Positions 1 through 7,730 of a stretch of 64,000 nt of DNA are shown here, piece by piece. A program made the translations under genes and the position numbers. Under the pieces are notes generated by a model. It saw nothing but the letters and a program-made list of their open reading frames with translations. It did not search any database and was not told the origin of the DNA. Origin of the DNA: JABDMH01 sp965222645 (GTDB lineage: Bacteria > Bacteroidota > Bacteroidia > Chitinophagales > Saprospiraceae). The stretch's first letter is position 1; every line of letters starts with the position of its first letter. The DNA lies in the NCBI GenBank assembly GCA_965222645.1, contig OZ244968.1, forward strand, positions 4,340,001-4,404,000, in the 5' to 3' direction.

Positions 1-419
1 GTATTTGAAGCTCCTTTTACAATGACTGTTCCTATATCATAAATTGCGGGACTGAGCTCGATGGTGCTGGATTTTTTTAATAATTTAATTGGGATATTTT
101 TTTGGTTGTACCCGATCATGGAGAAAGTAAGTGTATCGTCACTGATATCCTCTCCCACACGAATTCTAAACCCACCGTGATCATCCGATATTAAGCCGTA
201 ATTCTTTCCCTTAATACCTATATGGACAAAGGGTAGGGAAATCTTTGTGACAGAATCAATAATCTCTCCCGAAATCTCTCTAATAAATAATTGCCGGAAG
301 TGATCAGGGGAATTTGGTGAGAGATCCGTGGCCAGGTTCTTATTGTAAAATAAAGACTGAAATAATATTTGAATTATTAAAATATTACAGAGGGATGGCC
401 ATGTTTTGCATAGCCTCAC
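1..419 (-). CDS. CarboxypepD_reg-like protein, 5' part only
   Basis: The minus strand is open from about position 477 to the window edge. Reading from a GTG at 419 gives a signal-peptide-like N-terminus (basic RLCK followed by a hydrophobic stretch) and then a segment containing REISGEIIDS, ISLPFVHIGIKG, ISDDHGGFRI and MIGYNQKN. That is the pattern of a carboxypeptidase-regulatory-like beta-sandwich, as found at the N-termini of Bacteroidota TonB-linked outer-membrane proteins. The rest of the protein lies beyond position 1, so barrel or enzyme identity is unknown. There is no in-frame ATG, so the GTG start is a guess. It follows the lipoprotein gene at 488-1402 on the same strand. Confidence 0.6.
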   Translation of the reverse strand, partial: MRLCKTWPSLCNILIIQILFQSLFYNKNLATDLSPNSPDHFRQLFIREISGEIIDSVTKISLPFVHIGIKGKNYGLISDDHGGFRIRVGEDISDDTLTFSMIGYNQKNIPIKLLKKSSTIELSPAIYDIGTVIVKGASN

Positions 420-487
420 CGGAAGATACAAGTGGTATCTATACAGTGGAAATTGATGTCTTGATATCACCAGGACTTAAAAAATGT

Positions 488-1402
488 TTATCGCGATTGT
501 AAATCCAGCTGAGCCCTGTACCCTGCATCGTCCAGATCATGATGATTCCAATAGTCGAGCATGATAGATTTTTTAAGAGTAGCTTTTGTAGTCAACTCTC
601 TTGCCGACGGGCCAAAACCACTTTGTACAGTCTCTTCCCACCCTGAAATCAAGTGTGGAAATTCTTTTTTAAAATGAATTTTCAATTGTCGATGTCCATC
701 TGTGTAGTCAATAGTGTAGGTAGACAATGTCTTATCTCCGGAGTTAATGTCAAGTGTGGCTTTCGCCTTTACAGGACGATAATCGGTATGCTTTAATCTC
801 GCGTGGATACTGCTGGGGATAATATTAAGGTCACCTGTGGGTAACGCATTGGGATCTAACTTGATCATTTGCCAGATTTCGTCTTCCAGAATGCCAGATG
901 AGATCTGGAATGTTTTGTCTCCTTCTTTTTCAAAATAGCTATTCAGTTGTGCAGTAAAACCACTAGCGGTCTTATTGAGTTGAAAGAAGGTATGACCACA
1001 CCATTCCTGTGAGGAGGTAGTCACCTTGAGTGCAGAGGGATGAGTTTTGAGGTCCACGGGCTTGAAGGAGGACATCATTATCGAGTATGGGTAGATGCCC
1101 GTATAGAATTTCCTCGTCATATTGAGTTTCAGAACCGGAACTGCATCTTTGGCAGACGCTGTTGGATCATCGAGTTTGACCTGCTTGGTTTTGGAAAGAT
1201 CTTCTGTTACAAAAATGAGAACAGCTTCACCCGGATGGATTTCTCCATATCGAGCTTGCTGGAGATCATAACTGGTTAATTCCGCTTTGCCTTGGTACCA
1301 ATATTTTTTGAACTGGGAGCTGAGCTTGTTTGCCTTTTGGCTACTGCAGGAAAACGGAATCAGCAGAGCCAGAAAGAGCATCGAATAAAATGGTTTAGAC
1401 AT
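488..1402 (-). CDS. Uncharacterised lipoprotein (304 aa)
   Basis: The N-terminus is a lipoprotein signal: MSKPF, a hydrophobic core, then a lipobox ending PFSC at about residue 19, so the mature protein should be lipid-anchored in the cell envelope. The body is rich in beta-strand-like segments with a YWYQGKAELTSYDL motif near residue 34 and no catalytic motif I recognise. I recall similar Bacteroidota lipoproteins carrying the label 'septum formation inhibitor Maf', but no Maf motif is visible here and that label should not be trusted. The gene lies 105 bp downstream of an ABC ATPase on the same strand and could be co-transcribed. Function unknown. Confidence 0.75.
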   Translation of the reverse strand: MSKPFYSMLFLALLIPFSCSSQKANKLSSQFKKYWYQGKAELTSYDLQQARYGEIHPGEAVLIFVTEDLSKTKQVKLDDPTASAKDAVPVLKLNMTRKFYTGIYPYSIMMSSFKPVDLKTHPSALKVTTSSQEWCGHTFFQLNKTASGFTAQLNSYFEKEGDKTFQISSGILEDEIWQMIKLDPNALPTGDLNIIPSSIHARLKHTDYRPVKAKATLDINSGDKTLSTYTIDYTDGHRQLKIHFKKEFPHLISGWEETVQSGFGPSARELTTKATLKKSIMLDYWNHHDLDDAGYRAQLDLQSR

Positions 1403-1507
1403 AATCGATCCAATTTTAAATCAAAACAACGGAAAGGCTTAAAAAGTTGGTTCTATGGAAACGAATTGTACTCAAGAATCCCCTGTGATTGTATTGGAAG
1501 TGCTTGA

Positions 1508-2170
1508 CTAGGACTTGACAAATCCATCCCATAGTTCAACGATACGTGTACCGTATTTGGCGTTTTCTTCATTGTGGGTGACCTGCAAAATAGTAATTCC
1601 TTCTTTGTGAAGTTCTGCTAATGTGTCCATGATCACTTTGCCCTGACTAGAGTGTAGATTTCCCGTTGGTTCATCCGCGAGCAGAAGTTTCGGTTTACCA
1701 ACAACCGCCCTTGCGACACCCACGAGTTGTTGTTGCCCTCCTGACAATTGGTGAGGAAACAGATCTTTTTTTGCAACAATATTAAAGCGATCCAGAATGT
1801 CTGCGACGATCGCTTTCCGCTGGCTCCTATTTACCTTTTTATACAATAAAGGGGTTTCGATGTTTTCATAGACTGTAAGGTCATCAATGAGATGATAGGC
1901 CTGAAAAATAAATCCGATATAATGTTTGTGAAGGTCTGAGCGCTTTCTCTCTTTAAATTTGTGGACAGGCTCATCAAAAAAATAATATTCACCGCTATTG
2001 GGTTCATCAAGCATCCCAATTATGTTTAATAACGTGGTTTTTCCAGAACCACTAGGACCCATTATTGTGATAAATTCTCCCTCGGTTATATCCAGATTTA
2101 TATCACGCAGTACCCAGGTTTTTTGCAGACCTCGATTGTAATACCGCTCTATGTTTTTTAATTGAATCAT
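1508..2170 (-). CDS. ABC transporter ATP-binding protein, atypical D-loop
   Basis: A 220-residue ATPase of the MacB/LolD type. Walker A (GPSGSGKTT) is at residues 38-46, the signature LSGGQQQ is near 142, Walker B is LLLADEP, and the switch His is in VTHNEE. Two normally conserved places differ. The Arg after the signature, usually QQQRVA, is Leu here (QQQLVG), and the D-loop reads GNLHS instead of GNLDS. This may reduce turnover or mark an asymmetric partner of the second ATPase at 2254-2940. The two genes are 83 bp apart, downstream of an HlyD adaptor, and probably form one operon. No permease gene is present in the cluster. Confidence 0.88.
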   Translation of the reverse strand: MIQLKNIERYYNRGLQKTWVLRDINLDITEGEFITIMGPSGSGKTTLLNIIGMLDEPNSGEYYFFDEPVHKFKERKRSDLHKHYIGFIFQAYHLIDDLTVYENIETPLLYKKVNRSQRKAIVADILDRFNIVAKKDLFPHQLSGGQQQLVGVARAVVGKPKLLLADEPTGNLHSSQGKVIMDTLAELHKEGITILQVTHNEENAKYGTRIVELWDGFVKS

Positions 2171-2253
2171 TTAATTTGCGACCCTTGAATTCTTCACCGG
2201 CTTGAACTGTTGTTATCCTTTCAATGAATGTCTTGGCAAATTCTATCTGTTTA

Positions 2254-2940
2254 TTACAAAAATTGCCTTACTACGCTTTCTGTGACAATTTGCCCATCCA
2301 ACATGCGGACTATTCTATTGGCAAATTCTGCACAATACTGGCTGTGTGTCACCATGACAATTGTAGTGCCGCTCGCATTTAATTCAGACAGAAGACGCAT
2401 TACTTCATCGCCGTTAGAGCTATCCAGGTTACCAGTGGGCTCATCTGCCAGAATCAACTTTGGTTTGTTGACGATAGCTCTTGCAACCGCAACTCTTTGT
2501 TGCTGCCCGCCTGACAATTGCTGAGGAAAATGGTTGCGTCGGTGCATCATTTTCATGTCCTCCAGGAGTTCTTCCACTCGCGTCTTCCGTTCGGCTTTAG
2601 GTGTATTAGTATAGAGCATGGGGAGCTCTACATTTTCAAACACTGTGAGTTCGTCAATGAGATTAAAGCTTTGGAACACAAATCCCAGATTGTGCTTCCG
2701 CACATTCGATCTTTTTCGCTCGGGAAGGTTACCCACCTCCTGTTCGAGAAAGTAGTAATTGCCCCTGGATGGACTATCGATCATACCCAGGAGATTCAAC
2801 AGCGTTGACTTTCCACAGCCTGACGGCCCCATTACTGCAACAAACTCCCCTTCCTGAATTTCCATATCTACTTCGTTTAGTGCTGTTGTCTCTATTTCGT
2901 CTGTACGATATACTTTCACTAGTTTATCTGTTCTGATCAT
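2254..2940 (-). CDS. ABC transporter ATP-binding protein (MacB/LolD type)
   Basis: A 228-residue nucleotide-binding subunit with all canonical motifs: Walker A GPSGCGKST at residues 38-46, signature LSGGQQQRVAVARA, Walker B LILADEP, D-loop GNLDS, and switch His in MVTHSQ. Ending in a short tail after MLDGQIV, it has no membrane domain. Proteins of this group pair with FtsX-fold permeases (MacB, LolCE) to extrude substrates or lipoproteins. It follows the HlyD-type adaptor gene by 109 bp on the same strand and precedes a second, slightly degenerate ATPase. The matching permease must be encoded elsewhere. Confidence 0.93.
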   Translation of the reverse strand: MIRTDKLVKVYRTDEIETTALNEVDMEIQEGEFVAVMGPSGCGKSTLLNLLGMIDSPSRGNYYFLEQEVGNLPERKRSNVRKHNLGFVFQSFNLIDELTVFENVELPMLYTNTPKAERKTRVEELLEDMKMMHRRNHFPQQLSGGQQQRVAVARAIVNKPKLILADEPTGNLDSSNGDEVMRLLSELNASGTTIVMVTHSQYCAEFANRIVRMLDGQIVTESVVRQFL

Positions 2941-3049
2941 TTTTCTTAATTTGATTTAGTTAGTTTTTTTATTATTGATAAATGGACTTAATTCGATTTT
3001 ATCAAGATGAAATGATTTTCAGTCAAGGAGAGATTTCGACGTGACTTTA

Positions 3050-4303
3050 TTAGTTTTTTAATACCAGTTCGTCCTTATCGCCAAAATTCTTATAGCTTGA
3101 AGTAATGACCACTTCTCCTTCCTGTAAGCCGCCCATTACTTCATAGTAATTTGGATTCTGACGATTTATTTGTATATCTCGCTTGTGAGCAGTTGCCCCA
3201 TTTTTATCCACGACATAAACCCAATTTCCACCTGTGTCCTGGTAGTAGCCGCCTCTCGCTACAAGCAAGGCTTCTTCCTCAGCACTTAACTCCAGCTTTA
3301 CACTTACCGTCTGTCCGCGCTTAATGCCGCTGGGAGTATCACCGCTGAATAACATATCCGCTGCAAAGGATCCGTTTATTACCTGGGGATATATTTTTTG
3401 GATGGAAAGAAAATATTTTTTTCCCGCAAAATCAAATGACCCTTCTTGTCCAGTGAAAATACGGGAAATATAAAACTCATCGATCTGTACTCTGATTTTA
3501 AAATTGGATAAATCGTCGATCTGCGCTATCTGACTGCCCTCCAGAATTAATTCACCCAGTTCTGATGTCAATCCGGACAACTGTCCGGCAATGGGAGCTT
3601 TTACAGTCAGGTTTTCTAAACTGCGTTTTGCGATGTCCAGATTTCTCTCCATTAAGTCAAGGGAGTTTTCCATCTGCTGTTGTTGCAGGAGTGCAGAGAC
3701 ACTATCGCGTTCGATCGTTTTTGACAAAAGCGTCCTGCGTCTCTGCAGATGTTCGTATTCGTCTTCTGTTTCTTGAAATTCGACTTCCGCAATGACTCCA
3801 TCGCCGTGCAGACTTTTATTTCGATTTACTCTCTTACTCAATAAGTCAAGTCTGTAATCGATGTCTAGCGACGTCTCTTTGAGATTGAGACTTTGTTGTT
3901 CCATCATGAGGCTGTTTAGGCGAATCTGATTTATTTGCTGGACAATATTCGCCTCCTGATTGAGATAGTTTGATTCAAGATCGGGATTACTCAATTGCAG
4001 TATTCTGTCACCGGCTCCGACCATGACCCCATCTTCCAAAAATTTGCTCTCTACTCTTCCTCCTTCGACGGCACCGATGATCACCGTCTTTATCGGTAAT
4101 ACAACACCCGTGACCGGGATGAATTCCTGGAAGATACCTCGATGAACCGTATCGAGAAGAAGTCGCTCAGTCTCTACGTTAAGCCTGCTTGTGCCGCTGT
4201 TGCTATATATATTATAGAGGGCATATCCCACCACTCCCAATATCAAGGCAATGGGTACAATACGCTGCCAACGCCATCCCTTCCTTTCGATTTTTCGATC
4301 CAT
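3050..4303 (-). CDS. HlyD/MacA-family periplasmic adaptor
   Basis: A 417-residue membrane-fusion protein. A short basic N-terminus precedes one membrane anchor (about residues 16-32, around IVPIALILGVVGYALYNIY). A lipoyl/barrel-sandwich half (VVLPIKTVIIGAVEGG), a long alpha-helical hairpin rich in Leu and Gln (about residues 120-230), the second lipoyl half (VKAPIAGQLSGL) and a beta-barrel domain follow, with a C-terminal GLQEGEVVITSS segment. Such adaptors link an inner-membrane ABC exporter to an outer-membrane channel. It is the first gene of the minus-strand cluster with two ABC ATPases, and it is divergent from the sigma-54 response regulator. Paired repeats at 4386-4421 probably control it. 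Confidence 0.9.
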   Translation of the reverse strand: MDRKIERKGWRWQRIVPIALILGVVGYALYNIYSNSGTSRLNVETERLLLDTVHRGIFQEFIPVTGVVLPIKTVIIGAVEGGRVESKFLEDGVMVGAGDRILQLSNPDLESNYLNQEANIVQQINQIRLNSLMMEQQSLNLKETSLDIDYRLDLLSKRVNRNKSLHGDGVIAEVEFQETEDEYEHLQRRRTLLSKTIERDSVSALLQQQQMENSLDLMERNLDIAKRSLENLTVKAPIAGQLSGLTSELGELILEGSQIAQIDDLSNFKIRVQIDEFYISRIFTGQEGSFDFAGKKYFLSIQKIYPQVINGSFAADMLFSGDTPSGIKRGQTVSVKLELSAEEEALLVARGGYYQDTGGNWVYVVDKNGATAHKRDIQINRQNPNYYEVMGGLQEGEVVITSSYKNFGDKDELVLKN

Positions 4304-4973
4304 AACAAGAATAGGTTAAATGTTATGCCACAAATATATGTCATTGATTGTCAATATACTAGATTGAAGATTTTTCGACCTTACCGTACGTTATCGTGCA
4401 GTGAATGTGCGTTTTCGTACAGTATGCCTAAGGTAGAATTACCCAAAAGTAAAAAAATACATTTCATTGGATCACCATGTTGAAATTGTGTACTCCTCCC
4501 TTACAAACCGCAGTGCAGGCCTGTGAAGTCCGGAGGTCAAAGTGAAAAACTGTCCGTCGATTTTTTCAATGAAGACATGTGATTTATGACACAATCAAAA
4601 GCTCGATGGCACAGTGGCATCTTTGTTGGAGTTTGGGAATCTGTGAGATGTTCTGACATACTGGATCGAGAACATGATCAGGCTTCATTAAATTTCTGCG
4701 CCGGACGTGGTATTATAGTTGGATTTGACCTACTTTTCGCGAAAGAAATAGATTATGGTGCAAGCTGTGTGATTGAGGTCTCTAAATAAATCAATAATAA
4801 ATTGCCAGGACAAAACTTGTTTTAATCAATTATTAAATGATGAGTCTTTTTTTAGTCGCCTATAGCATGAGTCAATTTTTTGCTCTGATAAACCGTGCAA
4901 TTGTTGAAAGAAGTCGATACCAGTTATGGTGGTCCAGTTACGGGATTCAAACACATATCGTACTTTAGCAAAG
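4304..4973. other. Divergent intergenic region between adaptor operon and two-component genes
   Basis: This 670-bp stretch separates the minus-strand HlyD gene from the plus-strand response regulator. It contains the phased repeats at 4386-4421. A 67-codon open frame at 4586-4789 has no recognisable protein features and I do not consider it a gene. I looked for a -24/-12 sigma-54 promoter (GG-N10-GC spacing) facing either way and found only weak candidates, such as TGGCAT near 4330 on the minus strand, which lacks the -12 GC. Confidence 0.6.
4386..4421. promoter_or_regulatory. Two phased 15-bp repeats, probable enhancer site for the sigma-54 regulator
   Basis: GTACGTTATCGTGCA at 4386-4400 and GTGCGTTTTCGTACA at 4407-4421 fit one consensus, GTRCGTTWTCGTRCA, that is itself nearly palindromic. 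Their starts are 21 bp apart, two helical turns, so bound dimers would lie on one face of the DNA. This is the usual arrangement of upstream activator sites for NtrC-type regulators. The site lies 83 bp upstream of the adaptor start and about 550 bp from the regulator gene. That the regulator at 4974 binds here is inference from position and geometry. Confidence 0.6.
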
Positions 4974-6347
4974 ATGAGTAAGAAAGGTACCATACTGATC
5001 GTTGATGATGAGGAAGACATACTTTTTTCTCTAAAATTTCTCCTCAAGCAACATTTTAAATCGGTCTTTACCGAGCAAAATCCGTATCATCTACCGAGGT
5101 TGGTCCGCACGCACGATCCCGATGTAATTATTTTGGACATGAATTTTGGCCCGGGTAGAGATACGGGCGAAGAAGGGATGGAATGGTTGTCCAAGTTAAA
5201 AGAGTCTAACCCCGATATTCCAGTCATTACGATGACAGCGTATGGCGACGTAAATATCGCTGTAAATGCCTTGAAAGCCGGCGCTCGCGATTTTGTAGAA
5301 AAGCCATGGCGCAATGAAAAGATCCTGGCGACTGTACAATCGGCATTTGAGTACAGCCTTGCGGAAAGAAAGGTGAAAAAATTGTCTGTTTCGCAGCGGG
5401 CTCTTAGCGAAACAATAGATCAGCCTTTTACAGAAATAATCGGGGAATCTGCGGCTATGCAATCGGTGTTTAGAACCATTGACAAAGTGGCCTCGACAGA
5501 TGCCCATGTCTTGATCTTGGGTGAAAATGGAACTGGTAAAGAGTTGATCGCCCGGGCCCTACATCGAAAATCAAACAGATCGGACTCTGTCTTTATTCCT
5601 GTAGATCTTGGTGCAATACCTCAGACCTTATTTGAAAGCGAGATCTTCGGGCACAAAAAGGGATCGTTTACCGGTGCACATCAGGATAGAATAGGAAGAT
5701 TTGAGGCAGCTTCGGGAGGCACCTTATTTCTGGACGAGATCGGGAATCTACCCGTGCCATCCCAGGCAAAACTATTGCATGCCCTGCAAAATCACGAGAT
5801 TGTTCCTGTGGGTAGCAACAAACCCGTGAAAGTTGATATACGGTTGATTTCTGCTACAAATATGCCCCTCTACCAGATGGTGGATGAAAACACATTTAGA
5901 CAAGACTTGCTATATCGAATAAATACTGTCGAAATTAAACTGCCCTCATTGCGGGAGAGAATGGGCGATGTGAACTTACTGGCTGAATTTTATCTGCAGC
6001 AGTATCGCCGGAAATACGGAAAACCCGAATTGAAGTTTCATAAAAGCGGCTTAAAAAAATTAGCATCTTACGACTGGCCTGGAAATGTCCGTGAGCTTCG
6101 ACATATCGTGGAGCGATCGGTCATCATGTGTGAATCTAATGAAATCAACGCTTCAGATATCGTTTTGGGGCAAAGCAAAGCCGAAAAGGGTCTGGATCAA
6201 TTGGAGAATCTCACTATTGAAGCACTTGAGGAAAGATTAATAAGGATGGCATTAAAAAAACATAACGGCAATATTACCAAGGCATCAGTCGAGCTGGGAC
6301 TTACAAGGACATCTCTTTACCGTAGACTTGAAAAATACGGTATCTGA
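4974..6347 (+). CDS. Sigma-54-dependent NtrC-family response regulator
   Basis: A 457-residue protein with three domains: receiver (about 1-120, acidic pocket DDE at 11-13, phospho-acceptor D55 in ILDMNF), AAA+ (about 150-380, Walker A GENGTGKE, Walker B GGTLFLDEIG) and a C-terminal Fis-type helix-turn-helix (ITKASVELGLTRTSLYRRL). The sigma-54 contact loop is GSFTGA rather than GAFTGA. I chose the ATG at 4974 because the receiver fold begins there; an in-frame ATG at 4926 adds 16 residues of no clear use. The histidine kinase starts 18 bp downstream. RpoN, its required sigma factor, is encoded at 45742-47226. Confidence 0.95.
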   Translation: MSKKGTILIVDDEEDILFSLKFLLKQHFKSVFTEQNPYHLPRLVRTHDPDVIILDMNFGPGRDTGEEGMEWLSKLKESNPDIPVITMTAYGDVNIAVNALKAGARDFVEKPWRNEKILATVQSAFEYSLAERKVKKLSVSQRALSETIDQPFTEIIGESAAMQSVFRTIDKVASTDAHVLILGENGTGKELIARALHRKSNRSDSVFIPVDLGAIPQTLFESEIFGHKKGSFTGAHQDRIGRFEAASGGTLFLDEIGNLPVPSQAKLLHALQNHEIVPVGSNKPVKVDIRLISATNMPLYQMVDENTFRQDLLYRINTVEIKLPSLRERMGDVNLLAEFYLQQYRRKYGKPELKFHKSGLKKLASYDWPGNVRELRHIVERSVIMCESNEINASDIVLGQSKAEKGLDQLENLTIEALEERLIRMALKKHNGNITKASVELGLTRTSLYRRLEKYGI

Positions 6348-6365
6348 TTTTTATGACTAATCCGA

Positions 6366-7712
6366 ATGATCAGTAAAATTCCAACCCTTAGCCGGTTTAA
6401 GTCCAAAGTACTTGTCAGGGTTTTACTCCTCGTTGTGCTTTTATGCCTGAGTGCCTTCATGTTTTTTAAAAATGACTCTTTATTTCTCGGTTCTGTTTTT
6501 ATACTTTCCAGCATAGGCGTTGCCATAAGTATTTTTCGCATAGTAAATAAAACCAACAGAAATCTGGCTAATTTCTTAATGGGTATTAAATACGATGATT
6601 TTGAGACAAACTATCGTGAGCCCGGCCAGGAAGAAGGTGAGAAGGCTTTATTTGGTGCATTTAATTTGATCAACACAAAATTTAGAGATATCCGAATTGA
6701 GAAGGAGATCCAGGCTCAGTATTTTCAGACTATTGTCGAGAATGTAGACAACGGATTAATAGGCTTTGATCACGATGGAAAGTGCATTTTTATGAACCGT
6801 GCTCTAAAGGCAGTGCTGCGTAAATCTTTTTTCCCAACATTTGGTTCTATCCAGAAATACGACCAGGGTTTATATGATTTGCTCGCTGATATAAAAGCCG
6901 GCGAGCAAGGACTGTATAAGAAGGAGATCGACCAGGAGAACGTACATCTCTCGGTGAAGAAAACCCAGATCAAAATCAGAGATTCCAACTTTGATATTTA
7001 TTCATTTCACAATATTCACGCAGAGCTGCAGGCTCAGGAAATTCGGTCGTGGCAAAAGATCATTCGTGTTCTCACTCATGAGATTATGAATTCAGTCTCT
7101 CCCGTAATCTCTCTGGCAAACTCGACAAACGATCTCTTGAGCAACGAAACGCTTTTGGATGATGAGGCAAAAAAAGAAGTACATGCTGCTGTAAGGGCCA
7201 TACAAAAGCGCAGCAAGGGCTTGATGAATTTTACTGAAACTTACAGAAAACTTACCAAGGTCCCTTTGCCAAAAATGGAAATTCTGCATGCCCAGGAGCT
7301 GCTGGACAGAGTCATCCTTTTGATGAAACCAAAGATGAAAGAGGACGGCATATCTTTGGAGAAGCAGTACAGTAAGAGAGAAATTCGGTTTCAAGGAGAT
7401 GCCATTCAACTGGAGCAGGTTTTTATCAATTTATTAAAAAATGGCATGGAGGCACTCTCTGGCGAAAGAGAGAAAAGAATAACCGTCTCAGCAGAAAAAA
7501 GAGACGGAAAAATATTTTTTCGATTTGCCGACACCGGGCCCGGAATACCACCGGACTTATTGGAGCAAATATTTGTTCCATTTTTTACAACAAAAGCGGA
7601 GGGTTCGGGCATAGGATTATCTCTGTGCAGGCAGATTATATATCAACACGGAGGTACCCTGTCTGTCTTTTGTCCGCAGAGGGGGGGTACGGTTTTTACA
7701 GTCAGCCTTTAG
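6366..7712 (+). CDS. Membrane sensor histidine kinase
   Basis: A 448-residue kinase. Two adjacent N-terminal membrane segments (about residues 16-32 and 38-56) are joined by a very short loop, so there is almost no periplasmic sensor. A PAS-like region (YFQTIVENVDNGLIGFD) precedes the H-box with the phospho-acceptor H238 (LTHEIMNSV), the N-box NLLKNGMEAL, and G-boxes DTGPGIP and GSGIGLSL. It lies 18 bp after the sigma-54 response regulator and should be its cognate kinase. The minimal loop suggests it senses a cytoplasmic or membrane signal. The next gene is convergent. Confidence 0.93.
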   Translation: MISKIPTLSRFKSKVLVRVLLLVVLLCLSAFMFFKNDSLFLGSVFILSSIGVAISIFRIVNKTNRNLANFLMGIKYDDFETNYREPGQEEGEKALFGAFNLINTKFRDIRIEKEIQAQYFQTIVENVDNGLIGFDHDGKCIFMNRALKAVLRKSFFPTFGSIQKYDQGLYDLLADIKAGEQGLYKKEIDQENVHLSVKKTQIKIRDSNFDIYSFHNIHAELQAQEIRSWQKIIRVLTHEIMNSVSPVISLANSTNDLLSNETLLDDEAKKEVHAAVRAIQKRSKGLMNFTETYRKLTKVPLPKMEILHAQELLDRVILLMKPKMKEDGISLEKQYSKREIRFQGDAIQLEQVFINLLKNGMEALSGEREKRITVSAEKRDGKIFFRFADTGPGIPPDLLEQIFVPFFTTKAEGSGIGLSLCRQIIYQHGGTLSVFCPQRGGTVFTVSL

Positions 7713-7730
7713 TAGTTATGGGGTGACTAA

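Noticed and set aside
4600..4620. TGGCAC near 4607 as a sigma-54 -24 element
   Set aside because: The GC required 10 bp after the GG is absent, so the -12 element is missing.
4586..4789. 67-codon plus-strand frame in the divergent gap
   Set aside because: No recognisable protein features, low-complexity codon pattern, and it lies in a probable regulatory region.
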